From positions 1 through 64,000 of the forward strand of contig JAUSFE010000140.1 in the NCBI GenBank assembly GCA_030649945.1: a DNA stretch of 64,000 nucleotides, written 5' to 3'. The notes under the pieces are model-generated. The model saw only the letters and a list, made by a program, of their open reading frames with translations, had not been told where the DNA came from and made no database searches. Origin of the DNA: Dehalococcoidia bacterium. Its GTDB lineage: Bacteria; Chloroflexota; Dehalococcoidia; SM23-28-2; RBG-16-64-32. Shown in pieces: positions 34,007-42,514 of this stretch. The number at the start of each line of letters is the position of its first letter. Position 1 is the stretch's first letter. Made by a program: the position numbers and the translations under genes.

Positions 34007-34873
34007 ATGGAAGGTGAGATGCAGAGCAAGCGGCCGCGGAGGGGTATCGGGGCGACGGAGGAAGACCTCGCCCGCGAGGAGGGGCGCATCAACCGCATCG
34101 CCTGGTTCGGCGGAGTGGCTGTCGGCATCGTCACGGCGGCCACGCTGGCGATCCTGCTGCTGGTCAAGGCGCAGCACCCCTGGGAGTTCGCCGTTTACCC
34201 CCTGCTGGGCGGCGTGCCGTTCGCCTATGGCATCTTCTGCAACTTCGTGATACGCAAGATGCAGGTGGAGGCGCTGCACCGGTACCAGGCCAATCTGCTC
34301 TTCACGCTCACAGACCTGCAGGACAAGGTCTATCGCGACGAACTGACCGGCCTGTACAACCGCCGTCATTTCTATGAGGTGATCCAGGCGGAGCTGGATA
34401 AGGCGCACACCAGAAAGCAGCCGCTCGCCATCCTGCTCATGGACGTGGACGGTCTGAAGCGGATCAATGACGAATACGGACACGGTGTGGGCGACGTGGT
34501 GCTGGCGAACCTGGGCAGGCTGATCTCCCGCCACATCCGCAACGATGACGTGGCGTCCCGCCTGGGCGGCGATGAGTTCGGCGTGATCATGCCGGCCACG
34601 GATAAGCGGGGGGCGTTTGCCCTGGCGGGCCGGCTCTGGGAGGACCTGGCCCAGACGCCGATGGGCCGCGACGGCGACAAGCACATCATGGTCAGCGTCT
34701 CCATTGGCCTGGCGGGCTTCCCGTGGGGGGGCGAGTCGCTGGAAGAGATGATCCAGTGGGCGGATGCGGACATGTACGCCAACAAGGTGTCCAACCGGAT
34801 GGCCCAGGAGACGGTGCCCGCGCAGTACCGCAAAGAGCCGGACCCGGGCGAGAGCTACTTCGAAGGCGAGTGA
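34007..34873 (+). CDS. Membrane-anchored GGDEF diguanylate cyclase
   Basis: A 288-aa protein: two membrane spans (about 28-52 and 58-80), a short coiled linker, and a C-terminal GGDEF domain (about 110-270). The GGDEF domain has DELTGLYNRRHF, ILLMDVDGLKRIND and the active-site SRLGGDEFGVI. The signature is intact, so it should make cyclic-di-GMP at the inner face of the membrane. No RxxD inhibitory site is evident five residues upstream. ATG 34007, with ATG 34019 (preceded by GGAAGGTGAG) as a good alternative. The following hypothetical gene is 22 bases away and probably co-transcribed. Confidence 0.9.
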   Translation: MEGEMQSKRPRRGIGATEEDLAREEGRINRIAWFGGVAVGIVTAATLAILLLVKAQHPWEFAVYPLLGGVPFAYGIFCNFVIRKMQVEALHRYQANLLFTLTDLQDKVYRDELTGLYNRRHFYEVIQAELDKAHTRKQPLAILLMDVDGLKRINDEYGHGVGDVVLANLGRLISRHIRNDDVASRLGGDEFGVIMPATDKRGAFALAGRLWEDLAQTPMGRDGDKHIMVSVSIGLAGFPWGGESLEEMIQWADADMYANKVSNRMAQETVPAQYRKEPDPGESYFEGE

Positions 34874-34895
34874 CGAAGATGAGGTCTAAGTAACC

Positions 34896-35453
34896 GTGGA
34901 AGCAGCCCTTGGCGCCAGCCCAATGTTTGAAGCAATACCGCAGCAGTCCACGGCCGTTCTGGTGGAGATGGTGCTGGGCAGGCACCGGATCACCGGGGAG
35001 GTCCGCCTGTCCGGCGCGCCGCGGCGCCTGCTGGACATGCTCAACGGTATCGAGGGGAACTTCCTCCAGGTGCATGACGGCCGCCTGGAAGACCTGATGC
35101 GTGAGGGAGAGGAACCGCACACGTTCGGCCTGGCGCAGGTGCACCTGGACAGCATCCTCTTCGCCACCCCGCGCAGCGAGGCTCCCGAGAGGGGCGACTC
35201 CTTCGATGTCGTACAGAAGATACCGATAGAGGCGGTGGTCATCGTCCCCGGCTTCGATATCAGTGGCCGTGCCTTCGTGCTGGCGGACGGGCAGCGGTCG
35301 GAGGGGCCGATCCTGGGCACGCGGCGCTTCGCTCCTCTGGCGGATGCCACCATAATCTCAGCGGACGACCGCTCGCGGGTCTGGCGGGAGCCGATCCTGG
35401 TGGTGAACCTGGCGCGCGCGGTTCTCTGCCTGCCCCCGGGCGTCGAAGCCTGA
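34896..35453 (+). CDS. Conserved-looking hypothetical protein downstream of GGDEF gene
   Basis: A 185-aa soluble protein, start GTG 34896 (ATG 34923 possible). The sequence alternates beta segments: TAVLVEMVLGRHRITGEVRL, NFLQVHDGRLEDL, AQVHLDSILFATPR, then a second half with DVVQKIPIEAVVIVPGFDISG and EPILVVNLARAVLCLPPG. This suggests two similar small beta-barrel modules. I do not recognise the family. Proximity to a diguanylate cyclase makes a PilZ-like or signalling partner conceivable, but no RxxxR-D/NxSxxG motif is present. Confidence 0.6.
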   Translation: MEAALGASPMFEAIPQQSTAVLVEMVLGRHRITGEVRLSGAPRRLLDMLNGIEGNFLQVHDGRLEDLMREGEEPHTFGLAQVHLDSILFATPRSEAPERGDSFDVVQKIPIEAVVIVPGFDISGRAFVLADGQRSEGPILGTRRFAPLADATIISADDRSRVWREPILVVNLARAVLCLPPGVEA

Positions 35454-35487
35454 TCGCCCGGGCGCCTGCCGCCCGCCTGCTCGCCGC

Positions 35488-36312
35488 CTAAAGGTCGTCC
35501 GGAAGCTGCCCGCCGGCCTCGCGCGCCCAGCGCTCGATGCCGCCGAAGCGCACACGCCGGAACTCCTCCGCATAGGCGAACCCGGCTTGGCGGCCCGTGG
35601 CGGCGGCCCAGGCCCGGATCTGCGCCTCGACGAGCGGGCGGTAGTCCCTGGGGTAAGCGTCGCGCAGCAACGGCACGTCGAGGCCCGAGGCCGCCAGTTG
35701 CACCTGAAGGTCCATCACCGTCATCTCCATCTGGCAGACGTGGGCGCAGAGGGCGTCTACCTTGCGGTCGATGTAGCCCGAGATATCGACTACCTTGTTC
35801 ACGTCGCGCGGGGACTTGGCGAAGAAGTAACGCTCGCCCACGTAGTGCGGCTGCAGCCCCTCCGCACGGTGCTCCGGGTGGTACAGCGGGAAGTGGGAGA
35901 AGGTGGCGGCCTCGGTCGCGGCCCAGGCCACGGCGCGGTGGTCCTGGTGCTCCTCGTAGGGCGCGTGCGGGTCCCAGGTGAAGAGGACGTCCGGCTGGTG
36001 GCGGCGGATGGCGCGCATGCACCGCTCGCGCAGCTCGTTCAGCGGCGTCTCGGAGAGGCGGCCGTCCTCGTAGCCCAGGAACTCGATGTCCGGGTCCACA
36101 CCCAGCACCCTGGCGCCGGCCCGCGCCTCCTCGCGGCGGGCGTCGGCGGTGAACTGCGTGCTCCAGTCCGGCTCCAGGGTGCCGCGCTCGTTGTTGGTGG
36201 CGATGACCTCGCGGATGTGGTAGCCCAGCGCGGCCATCCTGGCGATGGCGCCGCCGGCCATGAACTCCATGTCGTCCGCGTGCGCGACGATGACGAGGAC
36301 GTTTTTCGGCAT
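35488..36312 (-). CDS. PIG-L (LmbE-like) deacetylase
   Basis: A 274-aa zinc deacetylase of the PIG-L/LmbE fold: VLVIVAHADDMEFMAGG (AHxDD metal site), ATNNERGTLE, FLGYEDGRLSET, DVLFTWDPHAPYEEHQDHRAV with the third metal His. Members remove acetyl groups from GlcNAc conjugates such as mycothiol/bacillithiol precursors or GlcNAc-PI; the substrate here is unknown. ATG 36312. Its first 12 codons reappear as a degenerate duplicate at 36746-36781. Confidence 0.88.
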   Translation of the reverse strand: MPKNVLVIVAHADDMEFMAGGAIARMAALGYHIREVIATNNERGTLEPDWSTQFTADARREEARAGARVLGVDPDIEFLGYEDGRLSETPLNELRERCMRAIRRHQPDVLFTWDPHAPYEEHQDHRAVAWAATEAATFSHFPLYHPEHRAEGLQPHYVGERYFFAKSPRDVNKVVDISGYIDRKVDALCAHVCQMEMTVMDLQVQLAASGLDVPLLRDAYPRDYRPLVEAQIRAWAAATGRQAGFAYAEEFRRVRFGGIERWAREAGGQLPDDL

Positions 36313-36326
36313 CAGTGTCTCCTGCG

Positions 36327-36373
36327 GCTAGTGTACCGTCTCCAAAATACCTTGATTGTATCCCGTGGTACGT
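36327..36373 (-). repeat. 47-bp interspersed repeat, copy B
   Basis: Reverse-strand match to 181-227; lies immediately upstream of the PIG-L start. Confidence 0.7.
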
Positions 36374-36398
36374 CGAGCGCGGCGCCATCCCGTCTGTT

Positions 36399-36463
36399 GT
36401 CCTGAGCGCGACGACATCTGCCACGTGGCTCTGCGCAGCTTCGCGAAGAATCTGCGGTGGGGC
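36399..36463 (+). repeat. GTCCTGAGCG...GAATCTGCGGTGGGGC repeat
   Basis: Long variant of the GTCATTC family; closely similar to 56982-57049 along its full length. Confidence 0.75.
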
Positions 36464-36468
36464 AGCGT

Positions 36469-36567
36469 GTAGGGGCGCAGCACACGCGGCAGCGGTCGGA
36501 TGTCACGCCTTCATCAGGTCAAGACGGTGCGGCTCAGACGGCGGGCCTGGCGTGTGCTGCGCCCTAC
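36469..36567. mobile_element. MITE-like 99-bp element
   Basis: Terminal inverted repeats GTAGGGGCGCAGCACACGC (36469-36487) and GCGTGTGCTGCGCCCTAC (36550-36567), one base different. The related repeat at 57049-57080 lacks it, giving an apparent empty site. It has no coding capacity. Confidence 0.65.
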
Positions 36568-36671
36568 GATGGCGCACCCGAACCCCTCGCGTACCGTCTC
36601 TCACTGCTAGGGTGCGCTGTGGTAGGGCTGTTCTTGAGACACCGCAGCTAGCGGCGGGAAGTCCTCGCACA

Positions 36672-36735
36672 GACATCTGCCCCTCGCGAAGATACGCTTT
36701 CGCTGCGAGCGGGTGTGGCCGGCGCTCAGAATGAC
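36672..36735 (-). repeat. GTCATTC-family repeat, truncated
   Basis: Reads GTCATTCTGAGCGCCGGCC on the minus strand and ends CTTCGCGAGG-like without the GAATCTGGGG end. Confidence 0.6.
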
Positions 36736-36745
36736 CGGCGGAAGG

Positions 36746-36781
36746 GGCGTTCGCGGTGGTGACGAGGACGCGCTTGGTCAT
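36746..36781 (-). pseudogene. Duplicated 5' end of PIG-L gene
   Basis: Encodes MTKRVLVTTANA against MPKNVLVIVAHA of the intact gene, with a matching upstream leader (36782-36803 versus 36313-36334). After 12 codons it runs into a repeat. Confidence 0.6.
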
Positions 36782-36827
36782 CAATGTCTCCTCAGGCTAG
36801 TGCGGGGGTATCGTCGCGCGGGCGCCT

Positions 36828-36896
36828 GCCCCTCCCCAGATTCTTCGCGAAGATGTGTCCTCGCTGCGAGCAAGCGTGGTCGGCGCTCAGAATGAC
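36828..36896 (-). repeat. GTCATTC...GAATCTGGGGAGGGGC repeat
   Basis: Minus-strand copy with TCTTCGCGAAGAATCTGGGG at its 3' end. Confidence 0.75.
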
Positions 36897-36925
36897 CGGG
36901 GAGACAGGCGTGGGCGCGAGTGCCG

Positions 36926-38284
36926 TCAGTCGCCATTCGGCACTTCCTTCAGGAGCGAGAGTGAGGTGTGGACGATTATACCCTCCGCCTCCGGGCCGCA
37001 GAAAGTGATTCCGGACTCGTAGCCGCCCTGCTCGTAGGCCTCCGCCGGGATGACGTAACCGATGTAATCGTTGGCGTAGCAGGCGACGAGCAGGTCCTGG
37101 ATGCCCTGCCCGCCGGCAGGCGCGGCGCATGCCGCGCGGATCGCCGCCGCCGTCTCCGCGAAGAACTCGCCCGGCAGCGCCAGCACCGCCAGGCCGTCGC
37201 CCAGTCCCAGCGCCTGGACCTCCGCGCGCTGCGATCGCCTGTCCGGCTGCATGCGGGCCCAGGCGGCGGCCCAACGCTCGTTCTGGAGGCGCGTGAGCTG
37301 CGCCATCACCTGCCGCCGCCCGCCGCTGGCCGGCGCCAGCGCGGCCGCCCGTGTCTCCAGTTCGGACGAGCGGGCCGCGTACTCTGCGTCCGGCGCGAAC
37401 TCCCGCAGCGGCAGCTCCACCTCCGCCCGCGCGACGCGGAGGCGCGGCTGGACGAGGCGTCCGGGCGCGGGCTTCTCCGGGAACTCGTCCCAGCGGATGT
37501 TGTGTGCGCGCTGGCCGGGGCCGGCGGTGCGCAGCTCGCCGATGAGGCGCAGCGCCTGCCCGCCGATGATCTGCCCCACGCGCTCCACACTCTCAAAGTC
37601 CTGGCGTATCCAGACAGGGTTAACGTTGCCGCAGGCGCCGTTCAGGTAGACGGCCGGCGCTCCCGTCTCCCGCTGGAGCAGGCGGCAGGCCGCGCCCGGG
37701 AACTCGCCGGAGAGCTGGAGGTTGGCGCCGCTGAGCACCGTGCCGTGGCAGGCGAAGTTCAGGAGCGAGGCGATGGGCCCTTCCTCGCCGTCCACCAGCA
37801 CGACGCGCAGCGCCGGGTCGATGGGCCAGTCCGGGTCGCGACGGTTCATGCTCACGGTATCGACGGTTGCCTGCGAGACTTTGAGCGCCGCCGGGCGCCG
37901 CTGCTCCCAGGCTGCGACGGCGGCGTCCGTCAGCTTCCCGGCGAGCGATGAGGCCAGCGCCTCGTCCAGGCGGGAGAACATGCCACCGCGCAGGCCAATG
38001 GGGCCGGCGTGGTTGTGCGTGGCGCAGACGAGGATGTTGTGCGGCGGGATGCCGGTGGCCTTGCCCACGCGCCGGCGTACCTCCCCCGTCACCCACTCGT
38101 GCATCCCCAGCAGGTCGCAACTGACGATGGCGCAGCGCTCGTGGCTGTCGTCCAGGACCAGCGCGCTGGCCATGAGCGGGTCGTGGACGCCCTGGGAGCC
38201 CTCGCGGCGGCTGCCGTAGCCGTCCATGAGCCCGCCAACGGGTGGAGTGATGTCGGCGGTGGCGGCGCCTGCGAGGAGTGGCAT
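36926..38284 (-). CDS. Neutral/alkaline ceramidase-like protein
   Basis: A 452-aa protein resembling the N-terminal domain of neutral ceramidases: AGAATADITPPVGGLMDGYG, VCATHNHAGPIGLRGGM with the metal His pair, NFACHGTVLSGANLQLSGEFPGAA and YLNGACGNVNPVW. Ceramidases cleave the amide bond of ceramide, but many bacterial members with this single domain have unknown substrates. No signal peptide is visible. AAGGAGC precedes ATG 38284. The upstream 470 bp are all repeats. Confidence 0.8.
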   Translation of the reverse strand: MPLLAGAATADITPPVGGLMDGYGSRREGSQGVHDPLMASALVLDDSHERCAIVSCDLLGMHEWVTGEVRRRVGKATGIPPHNILVCATHNHAGPIGLRGGMFSRLDEALASSLAGKLTDAAVAAWEQRRPAALKVSQATVDTVSMNRRDPDWPIDPALRVVLVDGEEGPIASLLNFACHGTVLSGANLQLSGEFPGAACRLLQRETGAPAVYLNGACGNVNPVWIRQDFESVERVGQIIGGQALRLIGELRTAGPGQRAHNIRWDEFPEKPAPGRLVQPRLRVARAEVELPLREFAPDAEYAARSSELETRAAALAPASGGRRQVMAQLTRLQNERWAAAWARMQPDRRSQRAEVQALGLGDGLAVLALPGEFFAETAAAIRAACAAPAGGQGIQDLLVACYANDYIGYVIPAEAYEQGGYESGITFCGPEAEGIIVHTSLSLLKEVPNGD

Positions 38285-38560
38285 GCGGTGTGCTCCTTGC
38301 GGGCAATTAGAATGCGCCGCGATGGTGTAGCGCAAGGGCCCGCTTCTGCTGTCGCCCTGAGCGGAGCGAAGGGTCTGTCGTGAGGGAGCGGACGCCTCGA
38401 TCAGCCGGCACGCGACCTTGTGCCACGCCGCGCTCCCTCCAGAGTCCCGGGATGCCGCTGCCCCAGCGCCGCGGCTGTCCAGGACAGATTCTTCGTTCCT
38501 CAGAATCCTGTCATGTCCCTGGCGACGCCACCAAGAATGAGAATGCATGGCGGCTTCTTC

Positions 38561-38593
38561 CCGCTCATGGTGAGGCACTCGTACCATGAGCGG
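38561..38593 (-). repeat. CCGCTC...GAGCGG hairpin repeat, ATGGT-stem variant
   Basis: Reverse complement of the 6377-6409 unit; identical stem and loop. Confidence 0.8.
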
Positions 38594-38628
38594 AGTATGG
38601 CGCCGGCAGTGCTCGGAGACTCCGTGCT

Positions 38629-38661
38629 CCGCTCGTCCTACGAGAACCTCAGGACGAGCGG
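38629..38661 (+). repeat. CCGCTC...GAGCGG hairpin repeat, GTCCT-stem variant
   Basis: CCGCTCGTCCT / AGGACGAGCGG around ACGAGAACCTC; one loop base differs from the copy at 18445. Confidence 0.8.
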
Positions 38662-38753
38662 GAAAGGATGCCGAGGGATCCGGAAGGACCGCGAAATAGC
38701 GCGGCGCGAACCTCACACATCGCATTTCCGAGGCAACGACAGCGTGGGGCCCC

Positions 38754-40154
38754 CTACCCCGGGCGCCCCATCACGACCCGGCGCAGCGCGTCCAGGGTCA
38801 TGTTGCCACCGCTGAGGATGATGGCCACCCTCTTGCCGCGCAGGCGCTCGGCCATCTGCAGGGCGCCCGCGGTGGCCGCCGCGCCGGACTCCTCCGCCAC
38901 CTGGTGCGCCGCCTCCAGCAGCAGGAGGACGGCGTCCCGCATCTCCTCCTCGCTCACCAGCAGCATATCGTCCAGGCGGTCGATGAAGGTCTTCACGGAG
39001 ACGTAGTAGGCCTGGCCTGTGGCCAGGCCTTCGGCGGCGGTGTGGATGGGCGCACGCTGTATCTTGCGCTCGCGCCACGAGTGGTAGACCGCCGGCGCGC
39101 CCGCCGTCTGCACGCCGATGACCTGCACCTCTGGCCGCAGCGTCTTGGCGACGAGGCAGTGGCCGGCGGCGCCGCTGCCCCCGCCGATGGGCGTGACGAT
39201 GACGTCCACGTCCGGCAGGTCCTCGACGATCTCCAGGCTCATCGTGGCCACCCCGGCGATCAGCTCGGGGGAGTTGATGTGGTGGATGTAGCGCAGGCCT
39301 TCGCGGCGGGCGAACTCCTCTGCCCACAGGCGGGCTTCCTCGAAGTTGGCGCCGTGGAACTCCACCTCCGCTCCCAGCGCGCGCATGGACTCCACCTTCA
39401 GCGGGTTCGCCTCTTCCGGCATCGCGATCACGCAGCGCGCCCCGTAGAGGTGGGCGCCGTAGGCCAGCGACTGGCCGTGGTTGCCCGTGGACGCCCCGAC
39501 GATGCCGCGGGCGCGCTCCTCGTCGCTCAGGGTGGAGCAGAGGTAGACGCCGCCGCGCACCTTGAAGGCGCCGATGGGCTGCAGGTTCTCCAGCTTCAGG
39601 TAGGCCTCGCAGCCCAGCCGGCGGGAGAGCGGCAGGTTGTGCAGCAGCGGCGTGCGGGCGAGATGGCGCTCGATGACGTGCCGGGCGCGGTAGACGCCGG
39701 CCAGCGTGGGCAGGCGTTCGATGCGCCGGTCGTAGACCATGCCCACGGTGCCCGGGCGCAGCGACTCGCAGACGCGGCTGACCTTGGCCTCGATCTCGGC
39801 GGGCAGGATCTCGGTGCGGAGGAAGCCCAGCCGCTCGAAGTAGGCGGGGATATCGGTTGTGACGTAGACCTCGTCCTGCGGGAAGCGCCGGATCAGCTCG
39901 CGGACGATCATCTCGCCCCAGCCGCGGCCGCGCTCCTCCTCGATCACGGCCACCGACCCAGCCTCGCAGGTCTCGCGGTACGGCTTGATCCGCCCGAAGC
40001 CGATGATGCGGCCTTCGCGCCGCAGCGTGATGAACTGCTCCGGCCGCAGGTCTTCGGGGTCCAGCCGCAGACGATCGACGCTCTCGCGGATGAAGGGGAG
40101 GTCTTCGGCCGTGGCGGGGGTTACCTGCGGTTCGCCCGCCGTTTCGATGCTCAC
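38754..40154 (-). CDS. GNAT domain fused to threonine dehydratase-like PLP enzyme
   Basis: A 466-aa fusion. Residues about 10-145 are a GNAT acetyltransferase-like domain (GRIIGFGRIKPY, SVAVIEEERGRGWGEMIV, YFERLGFLRTE). Residues about 150-466 are a fold-type II PLP enzyme with the Schiff-base Lys198 in QPIGAFKVRGG, GASTGNHGQSLAYGAHLYG and the PLP phosphate loop PIGGGSGAAGH. The catalytic half matches threonine ammonia-lyase/serine racemase-like enzymes, without the usual C-terminal ACT domain. The GNAT part may modify or sense; unknown. GTG 40154 chosen. Confidence 0.82.
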   Translation of the reverse strand: MSIETAGEPQVTPATAEDLPFIRESVDRLRLDPEDLRPEQFITLRREGRIIGFGRIKPYRETCEAGSVAVIEEERGRGWGEMIVRELIRRFPQDEVYVTTDIPAYFERLGFLRTEILPAEIEAKVSRVCESLRPGTVGMVYDRRIERLPTLAGVYRARHVIERHLARTPLLHNLPLSRRLGCEAYLKLENLQPIGAFKVRGGVYLCSTLSDEERARGIVGASTGNHGQSLAYGAHLYGARCVIAMPEEANPLKVESMRALGAEVEFHGANFEEARLWAEEFARREGLRYIHHINSPELIAGVATMSLEIVEDLPDVDVIVTPIGGGSGAAGHCLVAKTLRPEVQVIGVQTAGAPAVYHSWRERKIQRAPIHTAAEGLATGQAYYVSVKTFIDRLDDMLLVSEEEMRDAVLLLLEAAHQVAEESGAAATAGALQMAERLRGKRVAIILSGGNMTLDALRRVVMGRPG

Positions 40155-40210
40155 GCCCCTATTGTAGAGCAACGGAGCGTCGGAGCAGTGACTCCCGCTC
40201 CCCATGCTCC

Positions 40211-40234
40211 ATTGCTCTATTGCTCTATTGCTCT
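40211..40234. repeat. Three tandem octamers ATTGCTCT
   Basis: Preceded by TAGAGCAACGGAGCGTCGG (from about 40165) in inverted sense, so the array is a small inverted-repeat structure like those flanking the two cassette genes, but with no gene inside. Confidence 0.65.
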
Positions 40235-40318
40235 CCGATTTCCGGGGCGTTGACGCGGGGGCTACAATGGAGGCTGAAAACTGACAGCCTGCCGCTGATA
40301 GCCGAGAAGGAGGTCGCT

Positions 40319-40609
40319 ATGCCCCGCTATGTAGTCCTCTACCGCTTCACTGACCAGGGCCTGAAGAACATCAAGGACACCGTCAAACGCGCGCAGGAGA
40401 CCCGCAAGCTGAATGAGGAGCGCGGGTTCAAGGTCATCGGCACTTACTGGACGCAGGGCCGGTACGATCTCGTGTCCATCATCGAGGCGCCGGACGAGGA
40501 GTCGATGACGGCCGGGCTGTTCAACATCGCCCAGGCGGGCAACGTGCACAGCGAGACCCTGCGGGCCCACGACGAGGCGGAGATGTTGAAGGCGCTGGCG
40601 AAGGTGTAG
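40319..40609 (+). CDS. GYD domain-containing protein
   Basis: A 96-aa small ferredoxin-like protein. The GYD family signature is seen as TYWTQGRYDLVSIIEAPDE (here GRYD), with N-terminal YVVLYRFTDQGLKNIKDTVKRA. Function unknown; the family forms dimeric alpha-beta barrels. AAGGAGG at 40307-40313 gives ATG 40319. Stands alone. Confidence 0.88.
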   Translation: MPRYVVLYRFTDQGLKNIKDTVKRAQETRKLNEERGFKVIGTYWTQGRYDLVSIIEAPDEESMTAGLFNIAQAGNVHSETLRAHDEAEMLKALAKV

Positions 40610-40634
40610 ACGCGCCACTTCTGGCCGAGATAGC

Positions 40635-40749
40635 GAACGGCAGCCCCACGAGCTGCGTCTAGCGCGGCCTTTGTCGCCTGGACCGCGAAGATCGCCGCAT
40701 TTTCGCGCGAAACCCCCTTGACAAGCCCCGTCAGTTGACTATAATCAGG
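40635..40749. repeat. 115-bp promoter-bearing direct repeat, copy 1
   Basis: About 90 percent identical to 43549-43664; runs from GAACGGCAGCCCCACG through the -10 element. Confidence 0.85.
40718..40745 (+). promoter_or_regulatory. Consensus sigma70 promoter, surface protein gene
   Basis: TTGACA (40718-40723), 16-base spacer, TATAAT (40740-40745): both boxes perfect. Confidence 0.85.
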
Positions 40750-40771
40750 GCAACTCAAGAGGGGGTGCGCT

Positions 40772-42514
40772 TTGCCGAACGTACGTTCGCTGTTCGTTGT
40801 CCTGCCGGGGTCACTGGCGCTGCTGGCGCTCCTGGCGTTCCTGTCCGTGGGCCCGATGGGCAAGACCGCCCACGCTGTTCCGACTAACCCGAACATCACA
40901 CAGATCGCCATTGACATGGACCCGGCCAATGGCGGCGGCAACACCGGCAGTGTGCTCGGACCAATCGACGAGTGCATCGTGGTGATGCCCGGCGCGACTT
41001 TCCCCATTAACGTCGTCATGAGCGGCCTGCCGGCGACGCCCTTGTCCACTGACAGACTCGCCGGGTTCAACTTCGACATCGGGTACCCGACGGCAGCGCC
41101 AGCGGTTGGGGCTTCCCCGAACCTGGTTGCCGCTGGCCTCGTCCTCGGTAACGACGACGACGGGGATGGCCTCTACGACGAGGACACCCAGGTGGAGCCC
41201 TTCGACCAGGACGGCAACAACGGCGACGGCGAGGAGGGTCCGAACGGCCCGAACCCGCTGGCTACCATCGGCCACGACGTGGACGGCAGCAATACAGTAG
41301 ACTTCGCCGGCCACACTGCCGCCTCGGTCATCCTCCCCAACTCTAACGACATCTCGATCGCCAACGGCATTGCCCCGGGCGCCTGGGACGTCTGGCGGAC
41401 GGTCGCGTTCAAGCTCAGCGCCTTCACGGTCGGCCCCAGGTCCGGTGTCATGGACTGGATCAAGGCTCGCGCGGGCCTCACTCCCGGCGTGTATTTCCTG
41501 GACCTGCTCAACGTCAACGCAGCGTCGATGCTGGGGGAGGATTACACCATCCTTACAATCAGCGACGCGTGGCTGGCGATCTCCCCGGCGACATGCCCGC
41601 CGCCGGGGAGCACGCCGACACCGTGCCCTGCGTGCACCCCCACGCCGACGGCGGCGCCGCCGCCCACGCCGGTACCGCCACCGCCGGACGTTGCGATCAC
41701 CACCTCGACCGGCACGAGCGCCAACGGCACGCCCATGCAGGTCAGTGGCACCCCCACGCTGGTGATCCAGAAGAACATCACGGCGTGTGTCCCTGTGGAG
41801 CCTCCTGTCGTCAAAATGACCTTCTCCAACAGCAGCACCGCCTCGGCCGCCATGACCAACGTTGGCGGCACCCTGTTCCAGGCCACCTTCCCTGGGCCCT
41901 TCCCGGCCGGCGCCTCTACGATGCGCATAGATGTGGACTGCCCGCCGGATACCGCGGGCTACCCCGCTAATCCGGCGCTCGCCGGGCCCGAGGATGTCAT
42001 TCAGATCGGCAACATCATCTTCTACGATCCCAGTGGTACCATCCTCAACGCCTGCACCGGCGGGCCTCTCAGCGGGGCCACCGTGACCCTGCTGCAGGAC
42101 GACGGGGCGGGCAACTTCGTCGTGCCACCCACCACGGATCACATACCGGTCACGAACCCGCAGACCACGCCGGCCAACGGCAGCTACGGGTGGGTGGTGG
42201 TGCCCGGCAACTACAAGGTCCAGGCCGCCAAGGCGGGCTACGCCACCAACACCAGCCCCGCCGTCACCGTGCCGCCGGCCGTCACCGGCCTCGACATCGC
42301 CCTGACGCCGGCGACCGGGTGCAGCCTCGTCGGCGGCATCTTCGAAGCGCCGGACATCGCCCAGGAGGGGGCCGCGGCCGGGGCAAGCAGCAGCTCGGGA
42401 GGCCTCTCGCCGGCTGACATCGCCGCCATCGCCGGCGGCCTCGCAGCGGCAGCCGTCGCCGTCGCGGCGGGTGGGTGGTACGCCCGCAGGCGTTGGCTGC
42501 GCCGGGAGGGATGA
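40772..42514 (+). CDS. Surface-anchored protein with cohesin-like and carboxypeptidase-regulatory-like domains
   Basis: A 580-aa exported protein, TTG 40772 after AGAGGGGG. Signal peptide at about 1-35. A beta-sandwich at about 40-270 has cohesin-like spacing: PGATFPINVVMSGLP, LAGFNFDIGYP, and GVYFLDLLNVNAAS. It is interrupted by an acidic calcium-type stretch (DDDGDGLYDEDTQVEPFDQDG). Next come a Pro/Thr linker, a second domain, and a carboxypeptidase-regulatory-like beta domain (GGPLSGATVTLLQDDG). Last is a C-terminal membrane anchor ending GGWYARRRWLRR. The cohesin assignment is tentative. It might display dockerin-tailed proteins such as those at 8.9-14.5 kb (inference). Confidence 0.65.
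   Translation: MPNVRSLFVVLPGSLALLALLAFLSVGPMGKTAHAVPTNPNITQIAIDMDPANGGGNTGSVLGPIDECIVVMPGATFPINVVMSGLPATPLSTDRLAGFNFDIGYPTAAPAVGASPNLVAAGLVLGNDDDGDGLYDEDTQVEPFDQDGNNGDGEEGPNGPNPLATIGHDVDGSNTVDFAGHTAASVILPNSNDISIANGIAPGAWDVWRTVAFKLSAFTVGPRSGVMDWIKARAGLTPGVYFLDLLNVNAASMLGEDYTILTISDAWLAISPATCPPPGSTPTPCPACTPTPTAAPPPTPVPPPPDVAITTSTGTSANGTPMQVSGTPTLVIQKNITACVPVEPPVVKMTFSNSSTASAAMTNVGGTLFQATFPGPFPAGASTMRIDVDCPPDTAGYPANPALAGPEDVIQIGNIIFYDPSGTILNACTGGPLSGATVTLLQDDGAGNFVVPPTTDHIPVTNPQTTPANGSYGWVVVPGNYKVQAAKAGYATNTSPAVTVPPAVTGLDIALTPATGCSLVGGIFEAPDIAQEGAAAGASSSSGGLSPADIAAIAGGLAAAAVAVAAGGWYARRRWLRREG

Larger units (their letters stand above)
36313..36925. other. 613-bp repeat-built intergenic region
   Basis: No gene. 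Contains the 47-bp repeat (36327-36373), three GTCATTC-family units, a MITE-like inverted-repeat element (36469-36567), a stretch 36570-36650 shared with 57080-57155, and a broken copy of the PIG-L gene start. Confidence 0.75.
38285..38753. other. Repeat-filled intergenic region
   Basis: Holds two hairpin repeats (38561-38593 and 38629-38661), CGCCCTGAGCGGAGCGAAGGG- and TTCTTCGTTCCTCAGAATC-type repeats at about 38350-38510. No gene seen. Confidence 0.65.
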
